This document shows positions 34,481-42,101 of a stretch of DNA of 64,000 nt, piece by piece. This DNA is from an uncultured Myxococcales bacterium. Lineage in GTDB: Bacteria; Myxococcota_A; UBA9042; DTJE01. Under the pieces are notes generated by a model. It saw only the letters and a program-made list of their open reading frames with translations. It made no database searches and was not told where the DNA came from. Within the stretch, counting starts at the first letter, position 1. Each line of letters begins with the position of its first letter. The stretch is taken from NCBI GenBank assembly GCA_903857665.1, contig CAIOFV010000122.1, forward strand, positions 1-64,000, read 5' to 3'. The position numbers were made by a program, and so were the translations under genes.

Positions 34481-34906
34481 CTACCTGATGAAATACCCGG
34501 CCGAGCGCCACTTGCCGTCCCTGTCGAGGAGGAACGTGACCGTTTCGGCGGCGGACTTCCGGCCGGCGAAGGAGGCGTCGAACTGCATGACCACGTAGCG
34601 GCCCGCCGGCGCGCCCGGGAGGGTCGTGGTTTCGCTGGCCCGGACGAGGGAGCGCGACATGCGCTGGCCGAGGGGCCTGCGCGCGGCATCCAGCGCCGCG
34701 GCCCATTTCGCCTGGGTGATCGACGTGCGGAAGAAGGTGGACGCTTCCGTCCAACTGTCGGCGTAGCGGCCGTCGTCGATCAGCGACAACCAGGTCGTCG
34801 CGGCGGATACCGCGGCCTTCGTGGCATCGTCGGCGGGGGCCGCGGATCCGGGAAACGACACCAGGGCCAGGGCCCACAGCACACAGGCGGCAGTTGCGGC
34901 CTTCAT
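34481..34906 (-). CDS. DUF4019 family exported protein
   Basis: A 141-residue exported protein with a clear signal peptide (residues 1-24, ending SAAPAD). The mature part matches DUF4019: a start of ATTWLSLIDDGRYADSWTEAS near 38-58, followed by MSRSLVRASETTTLPGAPAGRYVVMQF near 83-109 and a final VTFLLDRDGKWRSAGYFI. Its structure probably resembles an NTF2-like cone used for binding small ligands or peptides. Function not established. The ATG overlaps the stop of the upstream lipoprotein gene as ATGA, so the two are translationally coupled. Confidence 0.8.
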   Translation of the reverse strand: MKAATAACVLWALALVSFPGSAAPADDATKAAVSAATTWLSLIDDGRYADSWTEASTFFRTSITQAKWAAALDAARRPLGQRMSRSLVRASETTTLPGAPAGRYVVMQFDASFAGRKSAAETVTFLLDRDGKWRSAGYFIR

Positions 34907-35295
34907 CGCGGCACCTCGCCCAGCGTCAGCATTCCCAGTTGGAGGCGGAGTTCCTTCTCCAGGTTCCGCACCCACTGGTTGAACTTCTTGGCCCGCACGC
35001 CGTCGCGCGCTGCCGGCAGGATGCTGAAGGACGTGTCGGTGAAGCGGATCTCGACCTCGACCCCGCGATCGCCCTTCGCGTGGGATGCGTTGATCAGCCC
35101 GGGTTCCTTCACCGTCGCCGTCCAGTTCCGGTTCAGGCAGGCCTTCACGATTCCCTGCTGGACCTGTTCGATCGTCAGGGCGCGCCCTCCTGTCGATATC
35201 GGCTCATCGATGACGGCGTACTCGTGATGCGCGCAACCGGCAGCGCCGGTCAACGCGGCGGACAGCACCAGGGCCATCAGGGATTGACGCAGCAT
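34903..35295 (-). CDS. Small lipoprotein of unknown function
   Basis: A 130-residue lipoprotein with the lipobox AAGC at residues about 18-21. The mature protein has one segment, ALTIEQVQQGIVKACLNRNWTA (around 39-60), typical of lipoproteins with a small alpha/beta sandwich that bind each other in the outer membrane. It ends in a basic and hydrophobic C-terminus. I know related sequences only as conserved hypothetical proteins. The start ATG at 35295 follows AAGGAGGGGC. It is the first gene of a two-gene unit with the DUF4019 protein. Confidence 0.65.
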   Translation of the reverse strand: MLRQSLMALVLSAALTGAAGCAHHEYAVIDEPISTGGRALTIEQVQQGIVKACLNRNWTATVKEPGLINASHAKGDRGVEVEIRFTDTSFSILPAARDGVRAKKFNQWVRNLEKELRLQLGMLTLGEVPR

Positions 35296-35596
35296 GCCCC
35301 TCCTCCTTGCCGGCGACAGCGGGGCGACGATGCGCCCGACAGGCATGAGGCTATGCCTTGGCGGCCGGAGCGTCAACGCGCAGCGTCCGACACGTGGCGA
35401 GTCTGACACGCGCAGCGTCCGTCGGTCGTGACGTATGTCCCGGCCAATGAGCCTGGATTTGGTGGATTGTCCGGTTTTGCCATTGACTCCCCCCCCCGGA
35501 TCGGGCAGAAGTGCCGGCACGCTACGGTTCTCGTTCGCCCGGATGCGATGTGGAAGTGACAGAGAGTGCCATTCGATACGGCTGGGAGGAAGGGGC
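35296..35596. other. Divergent intergenic region with a direct repeat
   Basis: A 301-bp spacer between the lipoprotein/DUF4019 pair (leftward) and the small gene at 35597 (rightward). It holds a 14-bp direct repeat (35376-35389 and 35408-35421) and a run of nine C at about 35479-35487. No convincing gene lies in it. Confidence 0.5.
35376..35421. repeat. 14-bp direct repeat, two copies
   Basis: ACGCGCAGCGTCCG occurs at 35376-35389 and again at 35408-35421, start-to-start distance 32 bp (about three helical turns). The spacing suits a pair of regulator sites or a decayed repeat unit; nothing proves either. Confidence 0.5.
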
Positions 35597-35800
35597 GTGG
35601 ACGACAGCAGGATGCGCGTAATCGTGTGTGCCGACCTGGAGGAGGCCGAGGGCCGTTGGCGCGAATGGACCGCGAACGGCTACGTGGCCGATCGGCCCGA
35701 GTGGGTCGGCCGGGTGGACTGGGATACGACACCCATCGGAGGCCTCGGCGAGCACCAGAAGAACCGCTACGTGATCATCCTGCGCAAGCCCGCCACCTGA
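35597..35800 (+). CDS. Small protein of unknown function
   Basis: A 67-residue protein. I prefer the GTG at 35597 because GGGAGGAAGG lies just ahead; an ATG five codons later lacks a good ribosome site. The sequence has a short beta strand (MRVIVCADLEEAEG), an amphipathic helix (RWREWTANGYVADRP), WVGRVDWDTTPIGGLGEHQKN and a final strand (RYVIILRKPA). That compact alpha/beta pattern looks like a real folded domain rather than a random frame. No known family comes to mind. It lies 199 bp before iorA. Confidence 0.45.
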   Translation: MDDSRMRVIVCADLEEAEGRWREWTANGYVADRPEWVGRVDWDTTPIGGLGEHQKNRYVIILRKPAT

Positions 35801-35894
35801 ACCGGCGCCGTCCCGCCCGGTCCCTCGAACGAAAAGGGGTTGATCTCGCGCACTGGGATCGGTAGAAGGGGACGGGTCCGAACCGGCTGCAGCC

Positions 35895-35964
35895 GCCCGG
35901 GCACGCTGGCGGAGGCGAGCGGATTGCGCAGCAATCTCTCGCCGGAGACGGAGTCGACTCGGGC
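35895..35964 (+). promoter_or_regulatory. Putative structured leader RNA (copy B) before iorA
   Basis: Outer helix: 35895-35901 (GCCCGGG) with 35958-35964 (CTCGGGC), seven pairs with one G-T. Inside is a strong hairpin: 35914-35919 plus 35922-35927 pair with 35931-35936 plus 35938-35943 around a GCA loop. Then the 13-nt box GGAGACGGAGTCG at 35944-35956. Both this element and copy A at 50-122 have CAC right after the first outer strand. The iorA ATG lies 36 nt downstream, after an AGGAGG site. Function unknown. Confidence 0.45.
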
Positions 35965-35999
35965 CGGTCCAAAGGATGCGAACGAGGAGGTCCACGTCC

Positions 36000-37586
36000 A
36001 TGGCCGAACGCGAACTGCTGCTGGGCGACGAGGCGGTGGCGCTGGGAGCGATCCACGCGGGCATCAGCGGGGCGTACGGGTATCCCGGCACCCCATCGAC
36101 CGAGCTCTTTGAATTCGTGCAGGGATGCGCCGAGGCCGAGGGCATCCACGCGGTCTGGTCCGCCAACGAGAAGGTGGCGTACGAGGAAGCGCTGGGGATG
36201 TCGTTCGCCGGCAAGCGGTCGATCATCAGCATGAAGCACGTCGGGCTGAACGTGGCGGCCGACGCCTTCGTGAACTCCGGCGTGACCGGCGTCCACGGCG
36301 GCCTGGTGCTGTGCGTAGCCGATGATCCGGGCATGCACTCGTCGCAGAACGAGCAGGATTCGCGCTACTACGCGAAGTTCGCGCTGGTGCCCTGCCTGGA
36401 GCCGGCGGACCAGCAGGAAGCCTACGACATGGCGCGCGGCGCCTTCGATCTGTCCGAGCAGACGCACCTTCCGGTGGTGATGCGCATCGTCACGCGCCTG
36501 GCCCACAGCCGGGCCGACGTGGTGACGGGTTCGCGGTGTCCCCAGAACGCGCTGAACCCGACGGCGGAGACCTTCAACTTCACCCTGCTGCCCACCAACG
36601 CCCGCATCCTGTACCAGCGCCTGACGGAAAAGCAGCCGGACCTGCTGGCGCGCTCGGAGTGCTCGCCCTGGAACACGCTGACGGACGGCCCGGACCACAG
36701 CCGCGGCGTGATCGTCAACGGCATCGCGTGGAACTACCTGGCCGAGGCCTTCGAGGGGAAGATCCCGTTCCCGGTGCTGAAGGTCTGCCAGTACCCGGCG
36801 CCCGTGGCGAAGATCCGGGCGCTGCTGGAGATGGTCGATGAACTGGTCGTGATCGAGGAGGGGTATCCCTTCCTGGAAGAAATGATCCGGGGCGTCACCG
36901 GAGTGCACGGCAAGCGCATCCGCGGCAAGCTGGACGGGACGGTGCCCCGCTGCGGTGAGATGACCCCGACGGTGGTTGCGAAGGCGATGGGGCTGGCCGT
37001 CCAGGAGGGCCTGGCGCCGTCGCTGGAGGTGGTCCCGAACCGGCCGCCGACGCTGTGCCCCGGATGCGCCCACGGCGACGCCTTCCTGATCATCCGGCAG
37101 GCGCTGGCCCCCTGGGGCGACGTGCGGATGTTCGCCGACATCGGCTGCTACACGCTGGGCTTCTACCCGCCATTCAACGCGATCCACTCGTGCGTGGACA
37201 TGGGCGCCAGCGTCAGCATGGCGGCCGGCGCGGCGCATGCCGGCATGCACCCGGTCGTCGCGGCGATCGGCGATTCCACCTTCGGGCACTCGGGCATGAC
37301 CGGGCTGATGACCGCGATCCGCGAGAACGTGCCGATGACGCTGGTCATCCTGGACAACGGCACGGTCGCGATGACGGGCACCCAGAAGACGATGTGCACG
37401 GGCGAGGACCTGGTGAACATCGTGAAGGGCCTGGGCGTGGACCCCGACCACCTGAAGATCATCGAACCGCACCGCGCGCGGGCAGCCGAGCAGGCGGAAA
37501 TCCTGCGGGCGGAGTTCGACTACCGCGGGACGTCCGTGGTCATCGCCCGTCGTCCGTGCGTGCAGTTGAAGCGGAAGGGTGGCTGA
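36000..37586 (+). CDS. iorA: Indolepyruvate ferredoxin oxidoreductase alpha subunit, lacking ferredoxin domain
   Basis: A 528-residue TPP enzyme subunit that, with IorB, oxidatively decarboxylates aryl-pyruvates from Trp, Phe and Tyr to aryl-acetyl-CoA. The PYR-like domain opens with GDEAVALGAIHAG and GYPGTPSTE; the TPP domain has CPGCAHGDAF near 350, DIGCYTLGFYP near 380 and GDSTFGHSG...LDNGTVAMTG near 425-460 for TPP/Mg. Well-known IorA proteins run on past this point into a C-terminal domain with two [4Fe-4S] clusters; here the protein stops right after ARRPCVQLKRKGG, so that domain is absent. The spacer before iorB does not encode it either. Electrons must therefore leave by a separate carrier. 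The ATG is preceded by AGGAGG. Confidence 0.88.
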   Translation: MAERELLLGDEAVALGAIHAGISGAYGYPGTPSTELFEFVQGCAEAEGIHAVWSANEKVAYEEALGMSFAGKRSIISMKHVGLNVAADAFVNSGVTGVHGGLVLCVADDPGMHSSQNEQDSRYYAKFALVPCLEPADQQEAYDMARGAFDLSEQTHLPVVMRIVTRLAHSRADVVTGSRCPQNALNPTAETFNFTLLPTNARILYQRLTEKQPDLLARSECSPWNTLTDGPDHSRGVIVNGIAWNYLAEAFEGKIPFPVLKVCQYPAPVAKIRALLEMVDELVVIEEGYPFLEEMIRGVTGVHGKRIRGKLDGTVPRCGEMTPTVVAKAMGLAVQEGLAPSLEVVPNRPPTLCPGCAHGDAFLIIRQALAPWGDVRMFADIGCYTLGFYPPFNAIHSCVDMGASVSMAAGAAHAGMHPVVAAIGDSTFGHSGMTGLMTAIRENVPMTLVILDNGTVAMTGTQKTMCTGEDLVNIVKGLGVDPDHLKIIEPHRARAAEQAEILRAEFDYRGTSVVIARRPCVQLKRKGG

Positions 37587-37610
37587 GGACGACGCGCGCT
37601 GGCTCGAGCA

Positions 37611-37630
37611 CGGAGGCGGAGTCGCCTCCG
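37611..37630 (+). promoter_or_regulatory. Hairpin with repeated box (copy C) between iorA and iorB
   Basis: A perfect 8-bp stem (CGGAGGCG/CGCCTCCG) with a GAGT loop. It contains the same 13-nt box, GGAGGCGGAGTCG, at 37612-37624, again preceded by CAC (37609-37611). The larger outer helix seen in copies A and B is not evident. It lies 25 nt before the iorB ATG. Confidence 0.45.
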
Positions 37631-37654
37631 GTTCCGAATGAGGAGGGCCCGATC

Positions 37655-38428
37655 ATGAAGCACGACATCATCCTCGCCGGCGTCGGCGGCCAGGGCATCC
37701 TGAGCATCGCGTACCTGCTGGACCACGCCGCGATCGCGCGGGGGCTGCGGTTCAAGCAGGCCGAGGTGCACGGCATGGCGCAGCGCGGCGGCGCGGTTTA
37801 CTCGCACATGCGGATCAGCGATTCCCCGATCCTCAGCGACCTGATCCCCGAAGGCCATGCGGACATGATCCTCAGCGTGGAACCACTGGAAGTGCAGCGC
37901 TACCTGAACTACCTCCGGCCCGGCGGCGTGGTGATCAGCAACAACGAGCCGGTCAAGAACATCAGCGACTACCCGGACGAGGCGAAGGTCGATGCGGCGC
38001 TGATGGCGCTGCCGCGGGCGATCCTGGTCGATGCGGCGGGCATCGCGTCCGCGGCGAAGATGTCCAAGGCGCAGAACATGGTGATGGTCGGGGCGGCCAC
38101 GCCGTTCCTGCCGTTCGAGTGGCAGGAATTCGAGCCGTTCGTGCAGCGGTTGTTCGGCGCGAAGGGCGACCACGTCGTCAAGGCGAACATGACGGTGCTG
38201 GAAGCCGGCTGGCGCGTCGGGGCGTTCGCTAAGGCGCTGCTGGACGCGGGCGTTTCGTCCGCGGTGGTCGGTCGGTTCCTGGCACGGGTCGAGCCGATGA
38301 CGCTGGACCCGGCGACCGCAGGCGCGTTCGCGGGCGTGCTGGCCCTGCCGGGTACCTGGGCGTTCCTGGACGGCGAGGGCGCGCGCGTGGCCTGCGACCC
38401 GGGCCTGCTGAAGTCCCTGTCCGCTTGA
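37655..38428 (+). CDS. iorB: Indolepyruvate oxidoreductase beta subunit
   Basis: A 257-residue subunit with the gamma-type 2-oxoacid oxidoreductase fold. MKHDIILAGVGGQGIL at the start is the family's hallmark, followed by FKQAEVHGMAQRGGAVYSHMR near 35-55. The usual PFOR-gamma core spans residues 5-180, with a C-terminal helical tail. Together with IorA it forms the active aryl-pyruvate:acceptor oxidoreductase. It begins 68 bp after iorA with an AGGAGGG site and is followed 40 bp later by the acyl-CoA synthetase, so the three genes form a pathway operon. Confidence 0.9.
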   Translation: MKHDIILAGVGGQGILSIAYLLDHAAIARGLRFKQAEVHGMAQRGGAVYSHMRISDSPILSDLIPEGHADMILSVEPLEVQRYLNYLRPGGVVISNNEPVKNISDYPDEAKVDAALMALPRAILVDAAGIASAAKMSKAQNMVMVGAATPFLPFEWQEFEPFVQRLFGAKGDHVVKANMTVLEAGWRVGAFAKALLDAGVSSAVVGRFLARVEPMTLDPATAGAFAGVLALPGTWAFLDGEGARVACDPGLLKSLSA

Positions 38429-38468
38429 TTCCCTGCCCCGTGGCGGGCGGTCCTCGTGGAGGTGTGGC

Positions 38469-40754
38469 ATGTCGATGCAGACGGTGGCGATTCGCTTGAT
38501 CCGGGCCGCGGCGGCCGAGGGGCGCAACACGCTGCTGGAGCCGGAGCTGTACACGCTGCTGCAGGCGGGCGGCGTCGCCACGCCGGCGTTCTATTGCGTG
38601 AAGGCGGGCGAGGAGGACACGCCCGCCCCGCTGGCGCTGCCCGGCGACAAGGCTGTCGTGAAGATCGTGTCGCCGCAGATCACCCACAAGACCGAGATGG
38701 GCGGCGTGCGGATCGTGGCCAACACCGCGACGGCCATCGCGGCGGCCGCGCGCGAAGTCCGGGACAACGTGCGGCAGCGTGGCGGGGAGGCCTTGGCGGC
38801 CACCGTTCGCGAGGTGCTGGTCAGCGAGTTCGTGAAGGGCGACGACGCGCTGGGCGGGCAGTTGTTCGTGGGACTGCGGCACAGCGAGGACTTCGGGCCC
38901 GTGCTGGCCGTGGGCTTCGGCGGGCTGGACGCCGAGGAGATGGCCGAGCGGTTCGCGCCGGGGCAGGGCACCGTGCTGGCGTCGCCGGTGCTGACCACGC
39001 CCGAACAGCTGCAGGCCAAGCTGGCGGCGTCCTTCGTGGGACGGCGGCTTTCGGGCGCGACCCGCGAGGCGAAGCGTCGCGCCAGCGACGCGGCGGTGAC
39101 CGACGTGCTGCGCTTCTTCGGCGAGGTGGCGACGACGCTGTCGAACCGGCCCGAGACCGGTTTCGTGGTGACCGATTTCGAGGTGAACCCCTTCTTCGCG
39201 ACCGGCGATCGCCTGGTGGCGGTGGACGCCTTCCTGAAGTTCCGGCTGGGCACGGTGCCGTTCCGGACGACGCTGCTGGGGCAGGTGGAAACGCTGCTGA
39301 AGCCCCGGACCGTCGCGATCATGGGCGTGTCGGCGAAGGACCTGAACCCGGGGCGAGTGATCCTGCGCAACCTGCTGCGGGAGCAGTTCCCGGTGGGCGA
39401 CATCCGCGTCATCCGGGCGGACTGCGCCGAGGTGGACGGCGTCGCATGCTGCGCGTCCATCACCGACCTGCCGTGGAGGGCCGACCTGGTCGTGGTGGCC
39501 GTCGGCGCGCAGCAGGTGCCGGACATCATCCAGGAGGCGCTGCGGACCGGCAAGGCCACTTCGATGGTGCTGATCCCGGGCGGCATGGGCGAAACCGAGG
39601 AAGGGCAAGAGGCCGACCAGGCCGTCCGGAAGGCGATGGCGGAGGCCCGTGCTGCCGGCATCTACACGCCGGTGCTGGTGGGCCCGAACTGCCTGGGGAT
39701 CCGGTCGCGGCCCGGGCGCTACGACACGCTGTTCATCCCGTCCATGAAACTGCCGCTGCCGGAAGGCGCCGGCGAGCAGAACGTCGCGCTGGTGTGCCAG
39801 AGCGGCGCGTTCATGATCACCCGCATGAGCGACCTTCCGTTCCTGGCCCCGCGGTACTCGATCAGCACGGGCAACCAGATGGACCTGGCGCTGACCGACT
39901 TCGTGGAAGCGCTGCTGGACGAGGGCGTCGTCGAGGTGCTGGGCCTGTACATCGAGGGATTCCAGCCCCTGGACGGGCTGCGGCTGGCGGGCCTCATCCG
40001 GAAGGCGCGGCAGGCCGGCAGGGACGTCCTGGTCTACAAGGCCGGGCGCACGTCGGAAGGGCAGACCGCCAGTTCCAGCCACACCGCGTCGATCAGCGGC
40101 GACTACGCGTCGTGCGCGGAACTGTTGAAGGACGCCGGGGCCCTGATCGCGTCGTCGTTCGAGGAGTTCAACCTGCTGCTGACCTTCCTGTCGATGCTGC
40201 GCGGGAAGGACGTGCAGGGCACGCGGCTGGGCGCGCTGTCCAACGCCGGGTACGAAACGGTGGGCATCGCCGACAACCTGCTGACGTCGCCGAAGTTCTC
40301 GCTGGCGACCTACAGCCCGACCGGCGGCGCGCGGATCCAGGCGATCCTCGCCGCGAACCGGCTGGGCGCGCTGGTGAACCTGCGCAACCCGCTGGACATC
40401 ACGCCGATGGCGCCGGACCCGGTGTATGCCGACTGCCTCCAGGCGATGGTGGACGACCCCAACATCGACGCGGTGGTCGTCGGCGTCGTCCCGCTGACCC
40501 CGGCCATGAAGACGCTGGGGCCGGGCGTCGATCCGCGCGGCGTGGACACGGTGGAAGCGCCCACCGGCCTGCCGACCCTGTTCCCCCCGATCGTGGCGGC
40601 GTCGCGCAAGCCGATCGTGGTGGCCGTGGACTCGGGCGTCCTGTTCGACCCACTGGTCGCCGGCCTGCGTCGCGGAGGCGTGCCGACGTTCCGCAGCGTG
40701 GATTCCGCGATGCGCGCGTTCCAGCGATACCTGGCGTACCGGATGGGAGCCTGA
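38469..40754 (+). CDS. ADP-forming acyl-CoA synthetase (fused beta-alpha)
   Basis: A 761-residue NDP-forming acyl-CoA synthetase. Residues about 1-230 are the ATP-grasp (beta) half (KIVSPQITHKTEMGGV near 65-80, VLVSEFVKGDDALGGQLFVG near 117). Residues about 270-395 are the CoA-binding Rossmann domain (TVAIMGVSAKDLNPG). A succinyl-CoA-ligase-like domain follows, with CQSGAF near 443 and the phospho-His motif SSSHTASISG near 537. The beta-alpha order is one of the known fused layouts. It converts acyl-CoA, ADP and Pi to acid, ATP and CoA. As third gene after iorAB it most likely acts on aryl-acetyl-CoA, giving one ATP by substrate-level phosphorylation (inference from operon). Confidence 0.88.
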   Translation: MSMQTVAIRLIRAAAAEGRNTLLEPELYTLLQAGGVATPAFYCVKAGEEDTPAPLALPGDKAVVKIVSPQITHKTEMGGVRIVANTATAIAAAAREVRDNVRQRGGEALAATVREVLVSEFVKGDDALGGQLFVGLRHSEDFGPVLAVGFGGLDAEEMAERFAPGQGTVLASPVLTTPEQLQAKLAASFVGRRLSGATREAKRRASDAAVTDVLRFFGEVATTLSNRPETGFVVTDFEVNPFFATGDRLVAVDAFLKFRLGTVPFRTTLLGQVETLLKPRTVAIMGVSAKDLNPGRVILRNLLREQFPVGDIRVIRADCAEVDGVACCASITDLPWRADLVVVAVGAQQVPDIIQEALRTGKATSMVLIPGGMGETEEGQEADQAVRKAMAEARAAGIYTPVLVGPNCLGIRSRPGRYDTLFIPSMKLPLPEGAGEQNVALVCQSGAFMITRMSDLPFLAPRYSISTGNQMDLALTDFVEALLDEGVVEVLGLYIEGFQPLDGLRLAGLIRKARQAGRDVLVYKAGRTSEGQTASSSHTASISGDYASCAELLKDAGALIASSFEEFNLLLTFLSMLRGKDVQGTRLGALSNAGYETVGIADNLLTSPKFSLATYSPTGGARIQAILAANRLGALVNLRNPLDITPMAPDPVYADCLQAMVDDPNIDAVVVGVVPLTPAMKTLGPGVDPRGVDTVEAPTGLPTLFPPIVAASRKPIVVAVDSGVLFDPLVAGLRRGGVPTFRSVDSAMRAFQRYLAYRMGA

Positions 40755-40830
40755 CGTCGTCCGCCGGGGTCGGGGTTCCCGGGGGCGCAGCCGCGTCCTT
40801 GTGCATGCCGGCTTCCGGAGGTAGCCTTTC

Positions 40831-41415
40831 ATGGAACAGGAGGCCCGGATGGAACGACGCAGGCAATCCGATCTACTGCCCGGAACGGGCGAGGGACCAC
40901 CGCCGGACGGGTACCATGCGGCGGTTCGGGACCCGAGGACCGGCGTGTATGTCCGTCCCTACTTCGAAGAATCGCTGCGGCGAGAGTACGCCTTTTCGTC
41001 GCGACACGGGACGCTGTTGAGCGTCGTGCTGATCCAGGTGGACGCGATGGAGGCCCTCAAGACGAAGTGGGGGCCCAAGGCCGTCGAGGCCGTGCTGTCG
41101 GGCGTGGCGGGCAAGATGCGCGGCGCGCTTCGGGCCGAGGACGTCATTGGCAGCTGGGACGAAGGGACCTTCGCGCTGATCCTCCGGGACGTGGACACCG
41201 GGACCGCGACCATCGTGGCCGAGCGCCTTCGGCGGACCGTCGCATCTGCCCGGGACATGTTCGATGGATTCCCGGTGCGCCCGACCGTCAGCGTCGGCGT
41301 GGCAACCACGCACATGGACGCCGGTGGCCGGCCCGCGGACCTCCTGTCGATGGCAGTCGGGAACCTGAAGCGGGCCTCGGAAGGCGGCGGGGATCGGGTG
41401 GTTCCAGGGCTTTGA
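40831..41415 (+). CDS. GGDEF-domain protein with degenerate active site
   Basis: A 194-residue cytoplasmic protein consisting of a short N-terminal stretch and one GGDEF fold (RDPRTGVYVRPYFEESL near 32-48 through VAVGNLKRASEGGGDR at the end). At the signature position the order GG[DE]EF is replaced by DEGTF within IGSWDEGTFALIL (residues about 107-119). The two glycines and catalytic acid pattern are therefore lost, and no RxxD product-inhibition site is apparent. It is likely a c-di-GMP or nucleotide-binding or protein-interaction domain rather than a synthase. The ATG at 40831 or the one six codons later are both possible. It lies 13 bp before the uridine kinase gene. Confidence 0.8.
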   Translation: MEQEARMERRRQSDLLPGTGEGPPPDGYHAAVRDPRTGVYVRPYFEESLRREYAFSSRHGTLLSVVLIQVDAMEALKTKWGPKAVEAVLSGVAGKMRGALRAEDVIGSWDEGTFALILRDVDTGTATIVAERLRRTVASARDMFDGFPVRPTVSVGVATTHMDAGGRPADLLSMAVGNLKRASEGGGDRVVPGL

Positions 41416-41428
41416 TCCGGGAAGTGAC

Positions 41429-42046
41429 ATGGCATTCGTGATCGGCATCGCGGGGGGGACGGGATCGGGCAAGACCACGGTGGCTGCCCTCATCGCCGAG
41501 GACCTGGGCCCGGACCGCGTGGCGCTGATCATCCAGGACCATTACTACCGCGACCTGTCGCACCTGTCGGTCGAGGAGCGGGCCCATTTCAACTTCGATC
41601 ATCCCGACGCGATCGACGCGGAGCGAATGGCCGCGGACGTACGTGATCTGAAGGCGGGCCTGCCGGTGGAGCGCCCGGTCTACGATTTCAAGACGCACAC
41701 CCGCCGGGTGGAAACGGTGCGGATCGAGCCCAGGGACACGCTGATCGTGGAAGGGATCCTGGTGCTGGAACTGGACGAGATCCGCTCCCAGATGGACGTG
41801 AAACTGTACGTCGAGACCGACGACGACCTGAGGTTCATCCGACGGCTTCGGCGCGACGTGTCCGAGCGCGGCCGCACGGTGGAAAGCGTGATCGAGCAGT
41901 ACATGGACACCGTGCGTCCGATGCACCTGGAGTTCGTCGAAAAGAGCCGGCGATATGCCGACATCATCCTGCCCTGGCGCGAGTTCAACCAGACCGGCGT
42001 GAGCATGGTGATCCGCATGCTGCGCTACGGGCGGCGCGACGGGTAG
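41429..42046 (+). CDS. udk: Uridine/cytidine kinase
   Basis: A 205-residue salvage kinase that phosphorylates uridine and cytidine using ATP or GTP. The P-loop GGTGSGKTT is at residues about 9-17. DHYYRDLS near 37-44, NFDHPDA near 54, and PVYDFKTHTR near 80-89 are the nucleoside-site signatures. LIVEGILVL near 104 ends the Walker B region, and RFIRRLRRDVSERGR near 137-151 forms the lid. Length and motif order are those of bacterial Udk. The start follows GGGAAGTGAC and is closely linked to the degenerate GGDEF gene upstream. Confidence 0.95.
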   Translation: MAFVIGIAGGTGSGKTTVAALIAEDLGPDRVALIIQDHYYRDLSHLSVEERAHFNFDHPDAIDAERMAADVRDLKAGLPVERPVYDFKTHTRRVETVRIEPRDTLIVEGILVLELDEIRSQMDVKLYVETDDDLRFIRRLRRDVSERGRTVESVIEQYMDTVRPMHLEFVEKSRRYADIILPWREFNQTGVSMVIRMLRYGRRDG

Positions 42047-42101
42047 GCGCCTGCACGCCTGCCGGCGTGTGCAAGCCGCGCCGTTCGTACCGGGCCGAAG
42101 G

